In this document: positions 15,311-24,931 of the stretch, in pieces
Layout of the letters: every line of letters begins with the position of its first letter
Numbering within the stretch: the first letter of the stretch is position 1
DNA from: Blastocatellia bacterium UBA7656
GTDB lineage: Bacteria; Acidobacteriota; Blastocatellia; UBA7656
Direction of reading: 5' to 3'
Length of the DNA: 26,952 nt
NCBI GenBank assembly: GCA_002483445.1
Contig: DLHY01000038.1
Location: 1 to 26,952 of the forward strand
Made by a program: the position numbers and the translations under genes
The notes under the pieces: model-generated
Databases searched by the model: none
What the model was told of the DNA's origin: nothing
What the model saw: the letters and a program-made list of their open reading frames with translations, nothing else

Positions 15311-18300
15311 TCATTCATTGGGATCCGGATAGGTGGAAATCACTCGCGCGAGGCACTCCACGTCAACATTTCGCATGGATGTTGGTGTCGGCCAGGACAC
15401 GTCCCATTCTACCCGTGGCTCTGTGCCAGCGGGATACATCAGCGGTTGGTTTTCAGGCGGTCTGCCGAATCCGCCCCAGATTCCGGGCTTGAACTCGTTC
15501 CATTGTTTCAGCAGCGCGCGCAGTTTGTTCACGACTAGGGTCGAGTGTTCAGGATCCGCGCGGTCGCAACGCGAGCGGAAGTATTCAAGCGCGTCGTCGA
15601 TTATCGTTGCCGATGGATCAATCTTGTCGGGCGTCTGCACATGGGCTAAATGCCGTGCGACCACGACCAGTACTGCATGAAGCGCCCGTTCCATCACTGG
15701 AATCGAGAACGGCGTGACACTCGTTGGTTCGACGAATCTGTAAAACGCTGAGTGATATGCCCGAAAGTGTTCGTAGTGCGACCGATCTCGCGGCTTTCCT
15801 GGGTTGTACATCGCGACAACAAAGCCCGGAGCTTTATCCGTGCGACCTACTCGGCTCGTAGCCTGGATGTACTCTGATGTGGTTTTCGGTTGACCAGCAA
15901 CGACCATCAAACCAAGACGTGGAACGTCCACGCCGACAGAAATCATGTTTGTCGCCAGTAGCGTGTCCAGGGGGTACGGATCATCATCCGATTTGCGCGG
16001 GAACTTCACTTCAAGCCGGTCGAGTATCTTCGGAATTTCGTCCGCAGTTCGGCGACTGGTGAGTTCTTCGCTGGAGAGATGCCGGCGGCAAAGTTCCTTC
16101 GGAATGTGGTCGCGACTGGCAATTGCCCACATATATTCGGGTATGTCAGCCTCGACGAGCGTGGCGGCGTGGCCTAGTTCGCGCAGACTGTTGAAATACT
16201 GAAGCACCGTCCAATACGGGTCACGGCAGCTTTCATCGCCATCCGAAAGCGGGATCGATTTACATGACTGAAACAACGAACTCAGTGTGCGAATCATTGC
16301 GGTCACGAATGACGGCGCGGCAGATGCGAACACACCAACGTAGACTCGCCCTGGTGCTTGTGAATTTTCCACGGCGAAAAATGAGTCGGAAATGTCCAGC
16401 CCTTGGGGCGGGAACTGAAACGTTTTTCTGTCGTAAAGTGATTGGCACTGTTGCGGGGCTCGACGGATAGTGGCTGTCGATGCGACCACCTTGGGTGCGT
16501 GACCGCGCCATGAACAAAGCAGGTCAATTACACTTTCATACAGACCGACGACTGAACCCAGTGGCCCGGAAATAAGATGCAACTCATCCTGAATTACAAG
16601 GTCAGGAGGATCATAGTTTGTGTGCAGGCCGAATATGCGACCTGACTCTCCACGCCACGCCAGCATGGCAAACTTGTCCACCGTTCCGATGATGAGTGTC
16701 GGTGGCGATTCGTAAATATCTTCGTCGATGACCATGACAGGAAGCCGCTTTGACCGTGTTGAAAATGGACAGCGATGTTCGGGGCACTTAAAGATGACCG
16801 TTCTGGGATTCGGATGCGGAAGGTAGCCAAGATGATTGTGATTGTCCAGTTCGGTTCCACACCATGGACACTTCAGCAGTTGAAACGGGTTCTCGGCCCT
16901 GTTCTGGTTGTTTGCAAGGGCGTTGGCTGCTCTGATAGCTTCGTCGCGACGGGTAGGTGTCAATGACTGGCCGACCCAAAGACCGATGGTGATCGGCTCT
17001 TTTCCCAGTGCTTCGGGATCCTCACGACGTAGCAACTCACAAGCGCAGATCATGGAACTTGCCCGCTGGAATTGTTGCGCCGTTAACAGTCGCAATGTGT
17101 AGCGCATCAGCACGGTGCAGCCTGCATTGTCAGGATTCATCAGACGCCGAAAGAATATGTCGCATGCGGCCAAGCCCAGGTATGCTTCTGTCTTGCCGCC
17201 GCCAGTGGGAAACCAGATTAAATCCACCAACTTTCGATCCGGGTGCTCAGCACCGTCTTCTTGTCCTGTAAGCGATGGCAGATTCATCAAGATGAACGCA
17301 AGCTGGAATGTACGCCATCGGCTCGCTCGATTATCCTTGGGTTCGTAACTCGTCGGCAAGTCTTCCCATTGACCCGCGAGGGAACGCCTATCGCGGCGCG
17401 AGTGATATTGCTGCATGAGAATGGCACCATTGGCGAGCATGAATGCCGTCAGCATCTTGTTATTGGAGCGAAGCAATTCGATGCCGGCCTGAATCCGAGA
17501 CAGGCACTGACGGCAATCGTCCAAATTATTTCGAGCGGCATCTCGAAGACGTTCTGGCAACGCATCGACCTCTTTGTCTCGGCCTTCGATCCACGTTTTG
17601 TATTCCTGTACGAGATTCTCAAGCACCTGTGAGATTCTGTCACGCCCAATGGTTCCTTCAGCACCGGAAAGGAAAAACATGCTCAGTTCATCGCCGTCCC
17701 CCTCTCGTGGTTGAACGGGAGCGACTTTGAACGCGGGCATAGTGGACGTTGTGATCCGATTGGTTCGGCCTTCCGATTCCTCCCCCCAGTCAGCGGCGCA
17801 ACCGTGCCCCACAGCATATGCCTTGCGGTTACGATAGAGAAGTTCCAGCGCGGCTTCTTCTGTATCTTTTAGCGAGCGCGTCGATGGGTGATACTCACGG
17901 AACACATATCCGTTGTCTGGTGCTGTTACATCAAGCCCAGTCTGAAAAAAGCAGTCCGTACCGGACGGGAACCTGTCGCCTGTGGCTGCCCTCGTATTGA
18001 GCATCGAGATGGTGATGAGGAACGATCCGTTCTGGCGACGATGAGAGATGACTCGCAGCCGCAAATGTTCCGCAAGGTCGAACGACTGCAGATCACTATC
18101 AGTATCCTTCGGAATCTTCAGTATGACCGGTTTGATATCCAATACCGACCGGTGCCACTCTCGCAGTTTTGAATCCGGGTCGGCTGGCTTTTGTGATTTG
18201 TACACGGCTGCGCGCGGCTGAATGATCAGCCCATCGTTCGGCATGTTGGCGATGAACGTCAACCCAATCGCGGCTGGGAAGAATTCATTGGCGAGCCGGA

Positions 18301-18640
18301 CCGTTTCGTCGTATGCATCGCTGATCGCGTCGTTGCCCCGGCCTGGCCTGTCCGAGTCTGGCACCTCTTCATCAGCAAAAATTTCTGGTTCGCCTTCTTC
18401 AACATCAGCTTCCTCATCGAACACCTCGGTGTCTTCGATCTCGTTGATCGGCTGGCTGGACGGAAACAGCACGCCCGCAGAATATCTTTGGACAGGAGAC
18501 TCTTGCAGTACATCATCCGATTGTTCAACCTTTTCAACATCGGCTTCGTTTTCCGCTGTGTTTGCTGACCAAGGCGGACCAACCAACTCGCGACGAAGGG
18601 CTTCAATCAACTGCTGTCTGAAGGTTTCCTCGTGTGTCAT
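15311..18640 (-). CDS. drmA: DISARM helicase DrmA
   Basis: 1109 residues. The N-terminal ~440 residues include acidic segments and match the DrmA-specific region. The SF2 helicase core has Walker A IWFPTGGGKTEAYLGL (about 475-490), a four-cysteine zinc site (C591, C594, C619, C624) inserted between motifs, DELH box (685-688), STATI motif III (721-725), motif V ATNMISVGVDVP (896-907) and motif VI QATSRVGR (926-933). DrmA with DrmB forms the DNA-binding core of DISARM. The ATG at 18640 has GGAGG 8 bases upstream; a TTG at 18655 directly after the previous stop is less likely. Confidence 0.93.
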   Translation of the reverse strand: MTHEETFRQQLIEALRRELVGPPWSANTAENEADVEKVEQSDDVLQESPVQRYSAGVLFPSSQPINEIEDTEVFDEEADVEEGEPEIFADEEVPDSDRPGRGNDAISDAYDETVRLANEFFPAAIGLTFIANMPNDGLIIQPRAAVYKSQKPADPDSKLREWHRSVLDIKPVILKIPKDTDSDLQSFDLAEHLRLRVISHRRQNGSFLITISMLNTRAATGDRFPSGTDCFFQTGLDVTAPDNGYVFREYHPSTRSLKDTEEAALELLYRNRKAYAVGHGCAADWGEESEGRTNRITTSTMPAFKVAPVQPREGDGDELSMFFLSGAEGTIGRDRISQVLENLVQEYKTWIEGRDKEVDALPERLRDAARNNLDDCRQCLSRIQAGIELLRSNNKMLTAFMLANGAILMQQYHSRRDRRSLAGQWEDLPTSYEPKDNRASRWRTFQLAFILMNLPSLTGQEDGAEHPDRKLVDLIWFPTGGGKTEAYLGLAACDIFFRRLMNPDNAGCTVLMRYTLRLLTAQQFQRASSMICACELLRREDPEALGKEPITIGLWVGQSLTPTRRDEAIRAANALANNQNRAENPFQLLKCPWCGTELDNHNHLGYLPHPNPRTVIFKCPEHRCPFSTRSKRLPVMVIDEDIYESPPTLIIGTVDKFAMLAWRGESGRIFGLHTNYDPPDLVIQDELHLISGPLGSVVGLYESVIDLLCSWRGHAPKVVASTATIRRAPQQCQSLYDRKTFQFPPQGLDISDSFFAVENSQAPGRVYVGVFASAAPSFVTAMIRTLSSLFQSCKSIPLSDGDESCRDPYWTVLQYFNSLRELGHAATLVEADIPEYMWAIASRDHIPKELCRRHLSSEELTSRRTADEIPKILDRLEVKFPRKSDDDPYPLDTLLATNMISVGVDVPRLGLMVVAGQPKTTSEYIQATSRVGRTDKAPGFVVAMYNPGKPRDRSHYEHFRAYHSAFYRFVEPTSVTPFSIPVMERALHAVLVVVARHLAHVQTPDKIDPSATIIDDALEYFRSRCDRADPEHSTLVVNKLRALLKQWNEFKPGIWGGFGRPPENQPLMYPAGTEPRVEWDVSWPTPTSMRNVDVECLARVISTYPDPNE

Positions 18641-18655
18641 GATGTTTGCCTCCAA

Positions 18656-20434
18656 TCATTCGGCGCTCATTGGTTCCGCGTTGTGCTCTTCCATCCACTG
18701 TCGCAGGCGCATCTCATAAACGTTGCGCAACGATTCGTGCAGGAGCAAGTGCAGCCCAACCTTCGCTCGTGACATCCCCACATAAATCACTGACCTCCAC
18801 CATTCGGAATCCAGGTCTTCAATGTCTGTCAGAATGATGAAGTCGTTTTCCAGCCCTTTGAACGCTGAAACCGTACAGTAGCTGGCCGACCGACATTTGC
18901 CAGTTGCAATCTCCCACACATTGTTCCATCCCACAGATACAAACTGAGGATCGGATATTGATGAAGCACAACATTTCTCGACGCTGAGCGGTGAAAGAAC
19001 AGTGATACGACTGGGGGATACTTTCTCGCCAAGCAATCGCTTCACAATCTTTGACAGCTTGCTCATCTGCGCGTCCGGCTTGTCGTACCAACTGTACTGA
19101 ACCGGAATCCCGGACACAGACGCCGGAGCAGCGATTCGAGGTCGCGTCAGCATCGCGGTCTCATCAGCAACCGGTTTCGTGTTCCTGCGATTGGTAACCA
19201 AAATTGACAGTTGTCCATAACCCAATAGCCGCTCCAAAGCCGCTTGATCAAAGGCTCCGAACACGCTGGCTTGATTGTTCACGTCGCAGAAGATCCGCCA
19301 TCGTCCAAGTTTGAGCCCGCCTTCCACAAATGCGTCAATTACATCCAGCAAACCCGAAGTCATTATGTCTTGAGCTTCGTCGATGATCAGTGATTTAACA
19401 GGCGTAACCTTCGACTCGACCAGAGCAAGTAACGCGTATTCAGGATAGAGTTCGCGACAGACCTTCGATGCGTCTGTGATAGCTCGCTTGCTTTCAAACT
19501 CGTCTGCAAGCGGTGACGAACCGATCAGGTCGTTCAGCAGGCTGTAAATCGACTTGACAGCGATCCCGCCTGACGAATGACGAGCCTTTGCGTTTTCCTC
19601 AAGGAACCTCGCAAGCAAACGGTTATAGCAAATCAGCAATACGTCACAGTTTGGTTTCCGAGCTTCACGCACAGCAGTTTCGAGGGCGAGTAGCGTCTTG
19701 CCGGTCCCGGCTCCGCCCTGCACTAATACTCGCGGATGGTTGTACTGTTCCCAAGCGTCGATTACCGCATACTGTTCTTTCTCCAGCGATATCAACCTCT
19801 CAGCAATGGCATCTGCCTGGACACCGAGTGGCGGAATTAAATCGAAATCCGGTCGCAGGAAATTCACTAATGTTTGAATATCTTTCTCTGAGGGTGCATA
19901 GCGAGCGCGCGAATCGCTTTTGCGGGCAAACGCTGCCAGACGATCAATATACTCGGTTATGGGCTTGCGACGGTCGCGCGCGTCATAAAGCAACTGGCGG
20001 TCTGCTTCACAGCCGGTTTCGTCGAAAACGATGTCTGGAAACATTGCTCCATAACCAAACAACAATCGTGAGCGCCGCTCATCACTATGAAACTCTTGGC
20101 GCATATCGTTTTCGAGTGCAAACATTGCACTGGAAGCCTGATCGAACGGGCTTTCATGCTTCTCGTGAACCTCGCCGTAGCGATCCGTGAACCGCCAGAC
20201 GCCGCCGTGACGAGCGACGCCACCGCCCTTAACTTCGAGAACGAAAATACCCTTACGAGTCAGTAGGAGGAAGTCGATTTCTCCACGTCGTTTCGTGGCG
20301 TGTCGCGCCAACCCCAACGAATGTAGACATACCCAGTCGCCGGTACCCGGCGCATCGCGGATGATGTCGAACAACAGTCTCTCAGCACCACTCCGCACGC
20401 GTGGGTGAATTGTTGCCGGAATCATGCGTGCCAT
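18656..20434 (-). CDS. NERD-domain nuclease fused to an SF1 helicase
   Basis: 592 residues. Residues ~1-120 are a NERD (nuclease-related) domain with PD-(D/E)XK residues Glu19, Asp54 (RGEIDFLLL) and Glu67-X-Lys69 (FVLEVKGG). The SF1 UvrD/DUF2075-like helicase part has a Q motif (EKEQYAVIDAW, 219-229), Walker A QGGAGTGKT (239-247), Walker B IIDEAQD (350-356), motif V TVSAFKGLEND (521-531) and motif VI VIYVGMSRAK (549-558). The first ATG at 20434 overlaps the previous gene by 13 bases; a second at 20425 gives a 4-base ATGA overlap. Its stop is 15 bases from the drmA ATG, so coupling is tight. It is not a core DISARM component as first described. Confidence 0.9.
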   Translation of the reverse strand: MARMIPATIHPRVRSGAERLLFDIIRDAPGTGDWVCLHSLGLARHATKRRGEIDFLLLTRKGIFVLEVKGGGVARHGGVWRFTDRYGEVHEKHESPFDQASSAMFALENDMRQEFHSDERRSRLLFGYGAMFPDIVFDETGCEADRQLLYDARDRRKPITEYIDRLAAFARKSDSRARYAPSEKDIQTLVNFLRPDFDLIPPLGVQADAIAERLISLEKEQYAVIDAWEQYNHPRVLVQGGAGTGKTLLALETAVREARKPNCDVLLICYNRLLARFLEENAKARHSSGGIAVKSIYSLLNDLIGSSPLADEFESKRAITDASKVCRELYPEYALLALVESKVTPVKSLIIDEAQDIMTSGLLDVIDAFVEGGLKLGRWRIFCDVNNQASVFGAFDQAALERLLGYGQLSILVTNRRNTKPVADETAMLTRPRIAAPASVSGIPVQYSWYDKPDAQMSKLSKIVKRLLGEKVSPSRITVLSPLSVEKCCASSISDPQFVSVGWNNVWEIATGKCRSASYCTVSAFKGLENDFIILTDIEDLDSEWWRSVIYVGMSRAKVGLHLLLHESLRNVYEMRLRQWMEEHNAEPMSAE

Positions 20435-23400
20435 TGGTCAAGTTCCTGCAAACGATTCGCTACAGACACCCGCACTTGAGTATCGGAATCGTCGATTTCA
20501 ACAACGCGTACAAGCACGATGTCGGACCCAATTTCGATCAGCTTCGATTGGCGATGCTCTTCCCTCAGAATCTCGATAGCACGGTGCAGAACCTGACGCG
20601 CCAATTTGTGCGAAGCTTTCTGGTGTGCGCCGAAGACAGTACGGATGGCATCAAGCACCGTTTCAAGCTGGCTGTTAAGTTGCGGGTCGCCAGTCACCTT
20701 GGCGACGATGGGGACATCCCGTTCGTACTGGCGAGGAGCGATCATGCCCTCATCTTCCATCCATCCACGTATGGTTTGATGGTGTAATGGGCAGCCTTCT
20801 TGCTTGAGGCGTTGACAAACATCCTTGGATTTTACGCCCTTCTGTTGCGCATAGTTGATAAGTGCCTTTTGCCACAGCGCGGCTGTTTCCCGCACACCGT
20901 CCAGCAGTTCCTCGTCCGCAGCCATGCGGATCACGTCGCGATCCGACCGGCGATGGAACAACAAGGCATCGCCCACCTTCAAGTCCTCCACGGTCTTGCG
21001 TTTGACATTCACATCCTCTTCGCCTGCGTCTTCGATGGCGGCATCGAGCAGGTGCGTTACCACGTTCGCTTTGAACGACTTCCTCAAGAAGGTATACGCG
21101 TCGCCCTCGAACAACACGAGGCGCGCTGGAACTTCAGCTTCGCTTCCATCAGATTTGGCTGCACGATAAGCACGCTGCTGATACGTCGTACGGACGTATT
21201 CCTGGATAGCTTCCACCTCTTGCAGACTGGAACTGTCTTCTTCAGTGGGCTGTGATGGTTCAACACTTCGTTCGAACCAGCCCTGTAGGGCGGGAAATAG
21301 CTTCGACCGACTGCCGTGACTGGTTCTCGTCTTTCGGTACTTCTGTCGTTCATGGAGAAACATTTTGTGCCACCGATGTTCGATGTCATAGAGAGCCAGA
21401 AGCAACGGTTGGGTTACTGGCGGAACGAGCAACTTTGCCATTCGGTCTTTACCAAACCATCCGGGAATGATAGCTCCGTGAATTTCCGATTCATCCGCGT
21501 CGTCATAGTTGTTGAGTATGCGAATTTCCCGGTCTGCGTAAGTATGTTCCAGATCGACCAGGATTCGTGCGTCTGGACAGATGATCGTTAGGCTTGGCTG
21601 GGTGTGCAACAATTCTCGCACGACGCCAGCTTTCGGATTGTCCGCCTTTAGTTCGTCGAAGAAGTGTTTCAAAAGCGTCTCCGCTCCATCGGCTGAAGAT
21701 CGTTCCACCTCGGACAAGTAAAGTGAGCCGTGTTGTAGTTCGCTCATCTTTTTCAGATTCTGCTCGATATCCGAAAATGACGGAACGTCATCTGTCAGTG
21801 GAGTTGCCGAACGGAGCAACCGAAACATGGTGTAAAACGCCAACGCCACAAGCTCATCGAGATCAGCCAGCGGATCTTCTCCACGCTGTCTCGCAAGAGA
21901 TTTCAATCGCCTGACCGACTCGAAAACTTCATCAGCCAACGGGCAAACAATAACCTTGACTTGCGCAACGGCCGACGACAGGGTTTGCAACCGGCGCTCG
22001 TAAAGAGCAACTACCCCATTCTCATTGGCCGAGATGTCTTGCGGCCACAACAGCGCAGAAAAATCCTCAGTATCCCATTCCCATAGGTCGGCAGAATCAT
22101 CGCTTGCAATAGGCAACTCATTCGCAGCCCTTTCCGGCGTCACAACAAGCGTCCTCAAGTCCAAATATCTCATCTCTCTCAGGCTGGCGGTTTTGTTCGC
22201 GTTTCGCCCTTCGGTGTCAATGATGACTAGGTCTATTAATTCGAGTTTCTCTTCTGCGTAGACGCAAGCAGCATCCAAGTCGGAGGCAAACACTAGCAGA
22301 GGTTCTTGCTGGCCAAAGCAATTTGACCACAGCTTGACTTTATTGTCGACGAGATGGCCCATAGGAACAACTTGCTTTAACGGATGGCCGTAGAGCCAAA
22401 GGCGCTTTGCCAAATCGTGTGCGGAAGCCACCTGTGTCACGACGAGTACCTCTCTTGCGATGGCTGGAAGGTATGCGGTTTTGCTTGCATTGAAAAGGTA
22501 TTCCAAAGCTGGCAGCGTAGCATCACTTCTGCTCAGATCGTAAATCAATTGGCCACGCGTGGCTCGCGACCAGTCGGCGGGAACGACTCGGCGTAAATCC
22601 GAGATGGGCCAGTAGTGTGTGGATTTCAGGCGATGACCTTGTTGTTGGCGATATTGTGTCAGACCGAACATTCGACGACCGGCGATTTTTTCCACACCAG
22701 CGAACTCAGCAACCGCATAGTTGTCTATAAGAACCTTCTGCCCGGAAAAAAATGATTCCTCTTTCACCTCGCGTTGCCCTGACTGTTGAACTAACCCCAG
22801 TGTAGCAATAAAACCGAGGAGAAACGGTGTGGGACCGGCGAATGGGAGGACAAGGACAGTTGGACCAGAATGATCCTCTCGCAATTGCGCACATGAGAGA
22901 GCCGAGTTGATAATCATGTACTCGGAAATTGGACGCCCCCCGCTGCCATCATCGATCACCAAGGCATTTAGAAACGGCCAAGCACCCACCGCTGCGTCGA
23001 GCATGTCGAGCCATGGGCCGCGAGCCGGTTCGATCATATCCACTGCCATCTGGGCAACGAAGTTGTCGTCGAGATAGCCAACGATTCCCAAGCGGTCGTC
23101 GATTGCATCTTTCTCACATATCAAGTAACTCAGCGCTGCACGTGCATAACATTGCTGCTCCTGGCTCCGATTTGAATTGCCAATAACGGAAATGAGGAAG
23201 TCGATGTTCCTTTGCAGTCTCCGAAACAGGCCGCACGCTGCGAGATTCGCTAATTCCTCGCCGGTAATTCGGGACTTTTCGATTAGATCGTGATCACTCA
23301 AGATGGGTTTTTCAGCAAGTTCAAGAAATAAGGTTTCTGCGTGCTTTTGTTCGTTTCGCGTCAGTCGTGGGGGATTGTGAGTTGATTGCTCGCCAAGGCG

Positions 23401-23766
23401 GATACGGATTTCGTGAACGGCATAACTGGAAATGAAAGCGTCATCTAGTAGACCAAGCTCACCCAACTTTGACGGCCCATCTTGATTTGCAAGCAGTACA
23501 TAGAGAAGACCGCCACGTGCAATTTCTGCTATGTCCTTATCTGCCTTATGAGCGAGTAAATATTGAGAAAGGATCGTAACATCGCGCGTCAGGGAATGCT
23601 CGAACCCACAACTTGGCACGAGTTGCTTTGCCCAATTGCATGCAGCAGCTAATAACTGTTCGTCTTCTCCATTCCATTCAGCTATCAGAGTATCGAAAGT
23701 CTGGAGCAGAAGTTCGCGGTCCGCATAAGTTAGATGTTGACCCATCACAAAGTCCTTCTCGTTCAT
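20422..23766 (-). CDS. drmE: DrmE-like protein with two DUF1232-like repeats
   Basis: 1114 residues, cytoplasmic. I place it in the DrmE group by its position in a DISARM operon with a DrmMII-type methylase and by general layout; the match is only moderate. Two similar segments near the N-terminus, ARGGLLYVLL...GELGLLDDAFIS (~83-123) and ARAALSYLIC...GIVGYLDDNFVA (~209-246), look like DUF1232/YkvA motifs. The middle has helicase-like alternating strands (VLVVTQVASAHDLAKRL, LIDLVIIDTEGR, LRTLVVTPERAA) but no Walker A. Near 979-1012 a possible helix-turn-helix region (KDVCQRLKQEGCPLHHQTIRGW) precedes the helical C-terminus. The ATG at 23766 overlaps the methylase stop as ATGA, which fixes the start. 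Confidence 0.65.
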   Translation of the reverse strand: MNEKDFVMGQHLTYADRELLLQTFDTLIAEWNGEDEQLLAAACNWAKQLVPSCGFEHSLTRDVTILSQYLLAHKADKDIAEIARGGLLYVLLANQDGPSKLGELGLLDDAFISSYAVHEIRIRLGEQSTHNPPRLTRNEQKHAETLFLELAEKPILSDHDLIEKSRITGEELANLAACGLFRRLQRNIDFLISVIGNSNRSQEQQCYARAALSYLICEKDAIDDRLGIVGYLDDNFVAQMAVDMIEPARGPWLDMLDAAVGAWPFLNALVIDDGSGGRPISEYMIINSALSCAQLREDHSGPTVLVLPFAGPTPFLLGFIATLGLVQQSGQREVKEESFFSGQKVLIDNYAVAEFAGVEKIAGRRMFGLTQYRQQQGHRLKSTHYWPISDLRRVVPADWSRATRGQLIYDLSRSDATLPALEYLFNASKTAYLPAIAREVLVVTQVASAHDLAKRLWLYGHPLKQVVPMGHLVDNKVKLWSNCFGQQEPLLVFASDLDAACVYAEEKLELIDLVIIDTEGRNANKTASLREMRYLDLRTLVVTPERAANELPIASDDSADLWEWDTEDFSALLWPQDISANENGVVALYERRLQTLSSAVAQVKVIVCPLADEVFESVRRLKSLARQRGEDPLADLDELVALAFYTMFRLLRSATPLTDDVPSFSDIEQNLKKMSELQHGSLYLSEVERSSADGAETLLKHFFDELKADNPKAGVVRELLHTQPSLTIICPDARILVDLEHTYADREIRILNNYDDADESEIHGAIIPGWFGKDRMAKLLVPPVTQPLLLALYDIEHRWHKMFLHERQKYRKTRTSHGSRSKLFPALQGWFERSVEPSQPTEEDSSSLQEVEAIQEYVRTTYQQRAYRAAKSDGSEAEVPARLVLFEGDAYTFLRKSFKANVVTHLLDAAIEDAGEEDVNVKRKTVEDLKVGDALLFHRRSDRDVIRMAADEELLDGVRETAALWQKALINYAQQKGVKSKDVCQRLKQEGCPLHHQTIRGWMEDEGMIAPRQYERDVPIVAKVTGDPQLNSQLETVLDAIRTVFGAHQKASHKLARQVLHRAIEILREEHRQSKLIEIGSDIVLVRVVEIDDSDTQVRVSVANRLQELDQWHA

Positions 23767-24749
23767 CTGCCGGTCAATACCCTTACAATAGCCCTCATCA
23801 TTGGTGGACAAACAGCGTTGCCAATCATCTTGATTCTGTCGCGGCGCGTGCCGTAATTGATGCGAAATCGCTTCGGCCAGCCCATTGCGAGTTTGAGTTC
23901 GTCAGGTTGGAGCATTCGCATGACATGGCCTTCTGGCGTCGGCCTGACGTAGGCGAAGCGGTCGAGTGTTGTGATTGTGCGCAGGGGACGATCAAGCGAT
24001 TGCCATCCGCCTGCTCGGTCGGAGCCATAGTAGACAATCAGAAATTCGGCATCCGGGCCAAGCGCGGAGATGGCGCGATCCGCCCGTTCGAGTGTTGCTT
24101 CAGCGCGGCCATCGGCCCGAAGAGGAACGAAGCCATACGCGCCGTTGCCATTTATCACACTCCGAGCGAAATACTTCTTTCGACCATTGAGCTTGACCTC
24201 TGGCGGTTCTGAGTCTCTGTCGCACAAAATGAAGAGCCGTCGCCGAGACTGGGGAACTCCAAAATCTGCTGCGTCGAGCGTCAACTCCCGACAGTGATAA
24301 CCAATCTTTAGCAACTGGATGAATTCAGGATAGCGATCCCACTGCTTCATGCTGACGACGTTCTCAATGATCAGCCAACGTGGTTGCAATGTCTCTGCGA
24401 ACCTAGTCGCATGAAAAGCTGTTTCGCGACTCTCTTCAGAGCGTTCCCTGGCACCCTTAGCAAGGCTGTGATTGGTGCATTCCGGCGAAGCAAGGATCAG
24501 ATCGATGTCGCCCAATTCGTTCTGAACATCCTTTGGATCTATGTCGGTGATATCCTCGCCATAAAAAATCGCATTCGGAAAATTGTCCTTATAAACGTTC
24601 CCAGCCAATTCCCATTTATCGAAACCGGCGACAATTTCCACTCCTGCTTTCGAAGCACCCCAACTGCTGCCGCCGCCACCGCAGAATAGATCGATGGCTC
24701 GAATTCGCTTTGGCTTGGCATTTTTCATATAGTCGTGTTGTTGAGTCAT
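23763..24749 (-). CDS. drmMII: 5-methylcytosine DNA methyltransferase, DrmMII-like
   Basis: 328 residues. Motif I is IDLFCGGGGSS (19-29), motif IV ASPECTNHS with catalytic Cys91 (the PEC form replaces the usual PPC), motif VI IENVV (128-132), motif VIII PQSRRRLF (166-173) and the motif X-type GNAVCPP (310-316). The target-recognition region between ~180 and 290 is short. It heads the operon and shares an ATGA stop-start overlap with the next gene. In class 2 DISARM the cytosine methylase marks host DNA. The ATG at 24749 has no strong ribosome binding site; an ATG seven codons in (24728) is an alternative. A stand-alone restriction-type methylase is possible, but context favours DISARM. Confidence 0.9.
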   Translation of the reverse strand: MTQQHDYMKNAKPKRIRAIDLFCGGGGSSWGASKAGVEIVAGFDKWELAGNVYKDNFPNAIFYGEDITDIDPKDVQNELGDIDLILASPECTNHSLAKGARERSEESRETAFHATRFAETLQPRWLIIENVVSMKQWDRYPEFIQLLKIGYHCRELTLDAADFGVPQSRRRLFILCDRDSEPPEVKLNGRKKYFARSVINGNGAYGFVPLRADGRAEATLERADRAISALGPDAEFLIVYYGSDRAGGWQSLDRPLRTITTLDRFAYVRPTPEGHVMRMLQPDELKLAMGWPKRFRINYGTRRDRIKMIGNAVCPPMMRAIVRVLTGR

Positions 24750-24887
24750 AGTCTCTGATTTATTGCCTTCGAAAGCAAGAATAGCGATGGTGATAAAAAA
24801 GTATGCCGTTCGATCCCACCCCGCAACGGCTTGATAATTTCAGACCAGGATTTCAACCTTGAGAATGAGCAATGAAGGCTCAGATTG

Positions 24888-24915
24888 AATATTATATTTG
24901 ACGATGTGCTGTCAA
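24888..24915 (-). promoter_or_regulatory. Promoter of the defense operon with palindromic operator-like site
   Basis: On the minus strand, a perfect TTGACA (24915-24910) is followed by TATAAT (24896-24891) at only 13 bases, TAATAT at 15 bases, or AATATT (24893-24888) at 16 bases. The last spacing is the more workable. TTGAC-N8-GTCAA (24914-24898) is a palindrome covering the -35 and spacer, a possible repressor site. It lies about 140 bases before the methylase start. Confidence 0.5.
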
Positions 24916-24931
24916 CACAAAAGGAGCATTC

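Noticed and set aside
19588..20190. Plus-strand 200-codon frame in the NERD-helicase gene
   Set aside because: Antisense shadow; no recognisable domains.
20800..21255. Plus-strand 151-codon frame in the drmE-like gene
   Set aside because: Antisense shadow of a longer frame fixed by ATGA overlaps at both ends.
12456..24749. Druantia system
   Set aside because: Druantia type II has a cytosine methylase too, but its DruE is one very large helicase-DUF1998 protein. Here helicase and DUF1998 parts are separate genes with DrmA and DrmB signatures.
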